A DNA stretch of 7,310 nt. Origin: Bacteroidales bacterium (GTDB lineage Bacteria; Bacteroidota; Bacteroidia; Bacteroidales; VadinHA17). The stretch covers positions 1-7,310 of the forward strand of contig JAFGXK010000251.1 of NCBI GenBank assembly GCA_016936695.1, given 5' to 3'. The position numbers were made by a program, and so were the translations under genes. The notes beneath the pieces were generated by a model. It was not told the DNA's origin and searched no databases. It saw only the letters and a program-made list of their open reading frames with translations. The stretch's first letter is position 1; the number at the start of each line of letters is the position of its first letter. Below are positions 6,147 to 7,310 of the stretch, one piece after another.

Positions 6147-7310
6147 CTAAAATACTAAAAATCCATAAAGTTCCTCAATAAATTCACGGGTGTTTGAGAG
6201 TCTGGGCACTTTGTTTTGACCTCCAAGTTTGTTAAGTGATCTGAGCCATCTGTTGAATGTTCCCTGGGGGACGCTTCTGACAACGGGCATCACAAGATTG
6301 ATGTCCTTGTGTCGTTTGGCCTCGTAGTCGGAATTGACCGATTTGAGGTTTTCATCGAGGAGACGGGTAAATTTTTCAAGGTCATCGGGTTCCTTCTCGA
6401 ATTCGATGAGCCATTCGTGAGTTCCTCTTGATAATTCTCCCATGTAAACAGGTCCGGCCGTATATTCAAGGATGGAAGCGCCGGTACCCTGACATGCAGC
6501 TTCGAGAGCTTTTTCGGCGTTTTCGGCTATCAGTTCCTCGCCGAAGGCATTTATGAAATGCCGGGTTCTGCCGGTTATGCGGAACCTGTATGGATTGGTA
6601 CCGGTAAACATTATCGTATCGCCGATGAGATATCTCCACAGGCCTCCGTTTGTTGAGATCACCATGGCATAATTCACATTTTTCTGCACTTCTCCGAGAG
6701 TCAGTGCCGGCGGTGAATCTGATCCGACTTTTCCTGCAGGTATGAATTCATAGAAGATACCGTAATCGAGCATCAGGAGCATGTCGTTTTTTGCCAGATC
6801 GTCCTGGATTCCGAAGAAACCTTCAGAAGCGTTATATGTTTCCATATAGTGCATCTGATCGCCGGGGATCAGTTTTTTGTAGATTTCACGGTATGGGGTA
6901 AAGCTGATCCCGCCGTGAAAAAAAACCTCAAGGTTTGGCCACACATCCAGCAGGTTTGACTTGCCCGTATATGCGAGCACGCTTTTAATAAGTGTCAGGT
7001 ACCATGAAGGAACACCTGAGAAACTTGTCACATTCTGTTTTGAAGCAATTTTTGTTATGATTTCGAGCTTTTCTTCGAAATCCTCAATAAGGGCGGTTGC
7101 CCGGTCTGGAGTCCTTATCAGTTCAATATAAAAGGGTGTATTGTTTAATAGAATTGCAGAGAGATCACCCGACACGGAATTGTTCCCAAGCTTGTTTATC
7201 CTGGAGCTGCCGCCAAGGGTAAGGGCTTTGCCGCTGAACATTCGGGTAGAGGGATAGTTCGAACAGTAGATGGCCAGGATATCCCTTGCAGCCTGGTAGT
7301 GGCATTTATG
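6147..7310 (-). CDS. GH3 auxin-responsive-promoter family adenylating enzyme, 5' end outside the window
   Basis: The visible 387 residues are the C-terminal three quarters of a GH3-family protein, part of the ANL adenylating superfamily. Plant GH3 enzymes activate acyl acids with ATP and couple them to amino acids; the substrate of the bacterial versions is not established. The frame stays open from the ATG at 7241 to the window edge and reads 'HKCHYQAARDILAIYCSNYP' before it, which continues the family pattern. The gene therefore starts beyond 7310, not at 7241. Roughly 110-120 residues, including the first ATP-binding loop, should be missing, given the usual length near 500 (from memory of the family). 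Numbered from the window edge, YNASEG (159-164), LWRYLIGD (224-231, the ANL 'YRxGD' signature) and ITGRTRHFINAFGEELI (245-261) mark the adenylation site. All are intact. It precedes the kinase gene by 25 bases. Confidence 0.92.
   Translation of the reverse strand, partial: HKCHYQAARDILAIYCSNYPSTRMFSGKALTLGGSSRINKLGNNSVSGDLSAILLNNTPFYIELIRTPDRATALIEDFEEKLEIITKIASKQNVTSFSGVPSWYLTLIKSVLAYTGKSNLLDVWPNLEVFFHGGISFTPYREIYKKLIPGDQMHYMETYNASEGFFGIQDDLAKNDMLLMLDYGIFYEFIPAGKVGSDSPPALTLGEVQKNVNYAMVISTNGGLWRYLIGDTIMFTGTNPYRFRITGRTRHFINAFGEELIAENAEKALEAACQGTGASILEYTAGPVYMGELSRGTHEWLIEFEKEPDDLEKFTRLLDENLKSVNSDYEAKRHKDINLVMPVVRSVPQGTFNRWLRSLNKLGGQNKVPRLSNTREFIEELYGFLVF

Noticed and set aside
7239..7241. ATG at 7241 as the GH3 gene start
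   Set aside because: The frame continues upstream to the window edge with residues typical of the family, so this methionine is internal.

Overview
The window reads as a chromosome fragment from a member of the Bacteroidota. This is inferred from the protein families (a bacterial GH3-like adenylating enzyme, a short deoxynucleoside kinase, a PqqL-type M16 protease with an 'AEAQ' signal peptide end, a Tat-type Gfo/Idh/MocA oxidoreductase) and from A/T-rich start regions without Shine-Dalgarno sequences. No rRNA, tRNA or CRISPR is visible, and the genus cannot be named from the sequence alone.

Layout. Positions 1-185 hold almost three copies of a 65-bp tandem repeat. Positions 170-915 hold a small mobile-element-like unit: a single-domain HUH (Y1) transposase gene on the minus strand at 309-761, flanked by mirror-symmetric clusters of short hairpins. 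This is the architecture of a REP-associated tyrosine transposase (RAYT) in its own palindrome cluster. Directly to its right a plus-strand reading frame (916-1065) looks like the 3' end of a gene whose front is missing. It ends at a strong bidirectional terminator (1087-1121). Next is a Tat-type NAD(P)-dependent oxidoreductase on the minus strand (1135-2457). A divergent promoter region separates it from a secreted 943-residue M16 zinc protease on the plus strand (2617-5448). Converging on the protease is a minus-strand pair: a GH3-family adenylating enzyme (6147 to beyond the right edge, 5' end cut off) followed 25 bases later by a deoxynucleoside kinase (5507-6121), probably one transcript.

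How it fits together. The oxidoreductase and the protease are both predicted to leave the cytoplasm and share a divergent intergenic region, but nothing ties them to one pathway. The kinase salvages deoxynucleosides in the cytoplasm; the role of the bacterial GH3 protein is not established. The right three quarters of the window look like ordinary chromosomal genes. The unusual part is the left 1.1 kb, where the hairpins flanking the transposase keep their pairing while their bases change. I see no sign of a multi-gene defence or secretion system.
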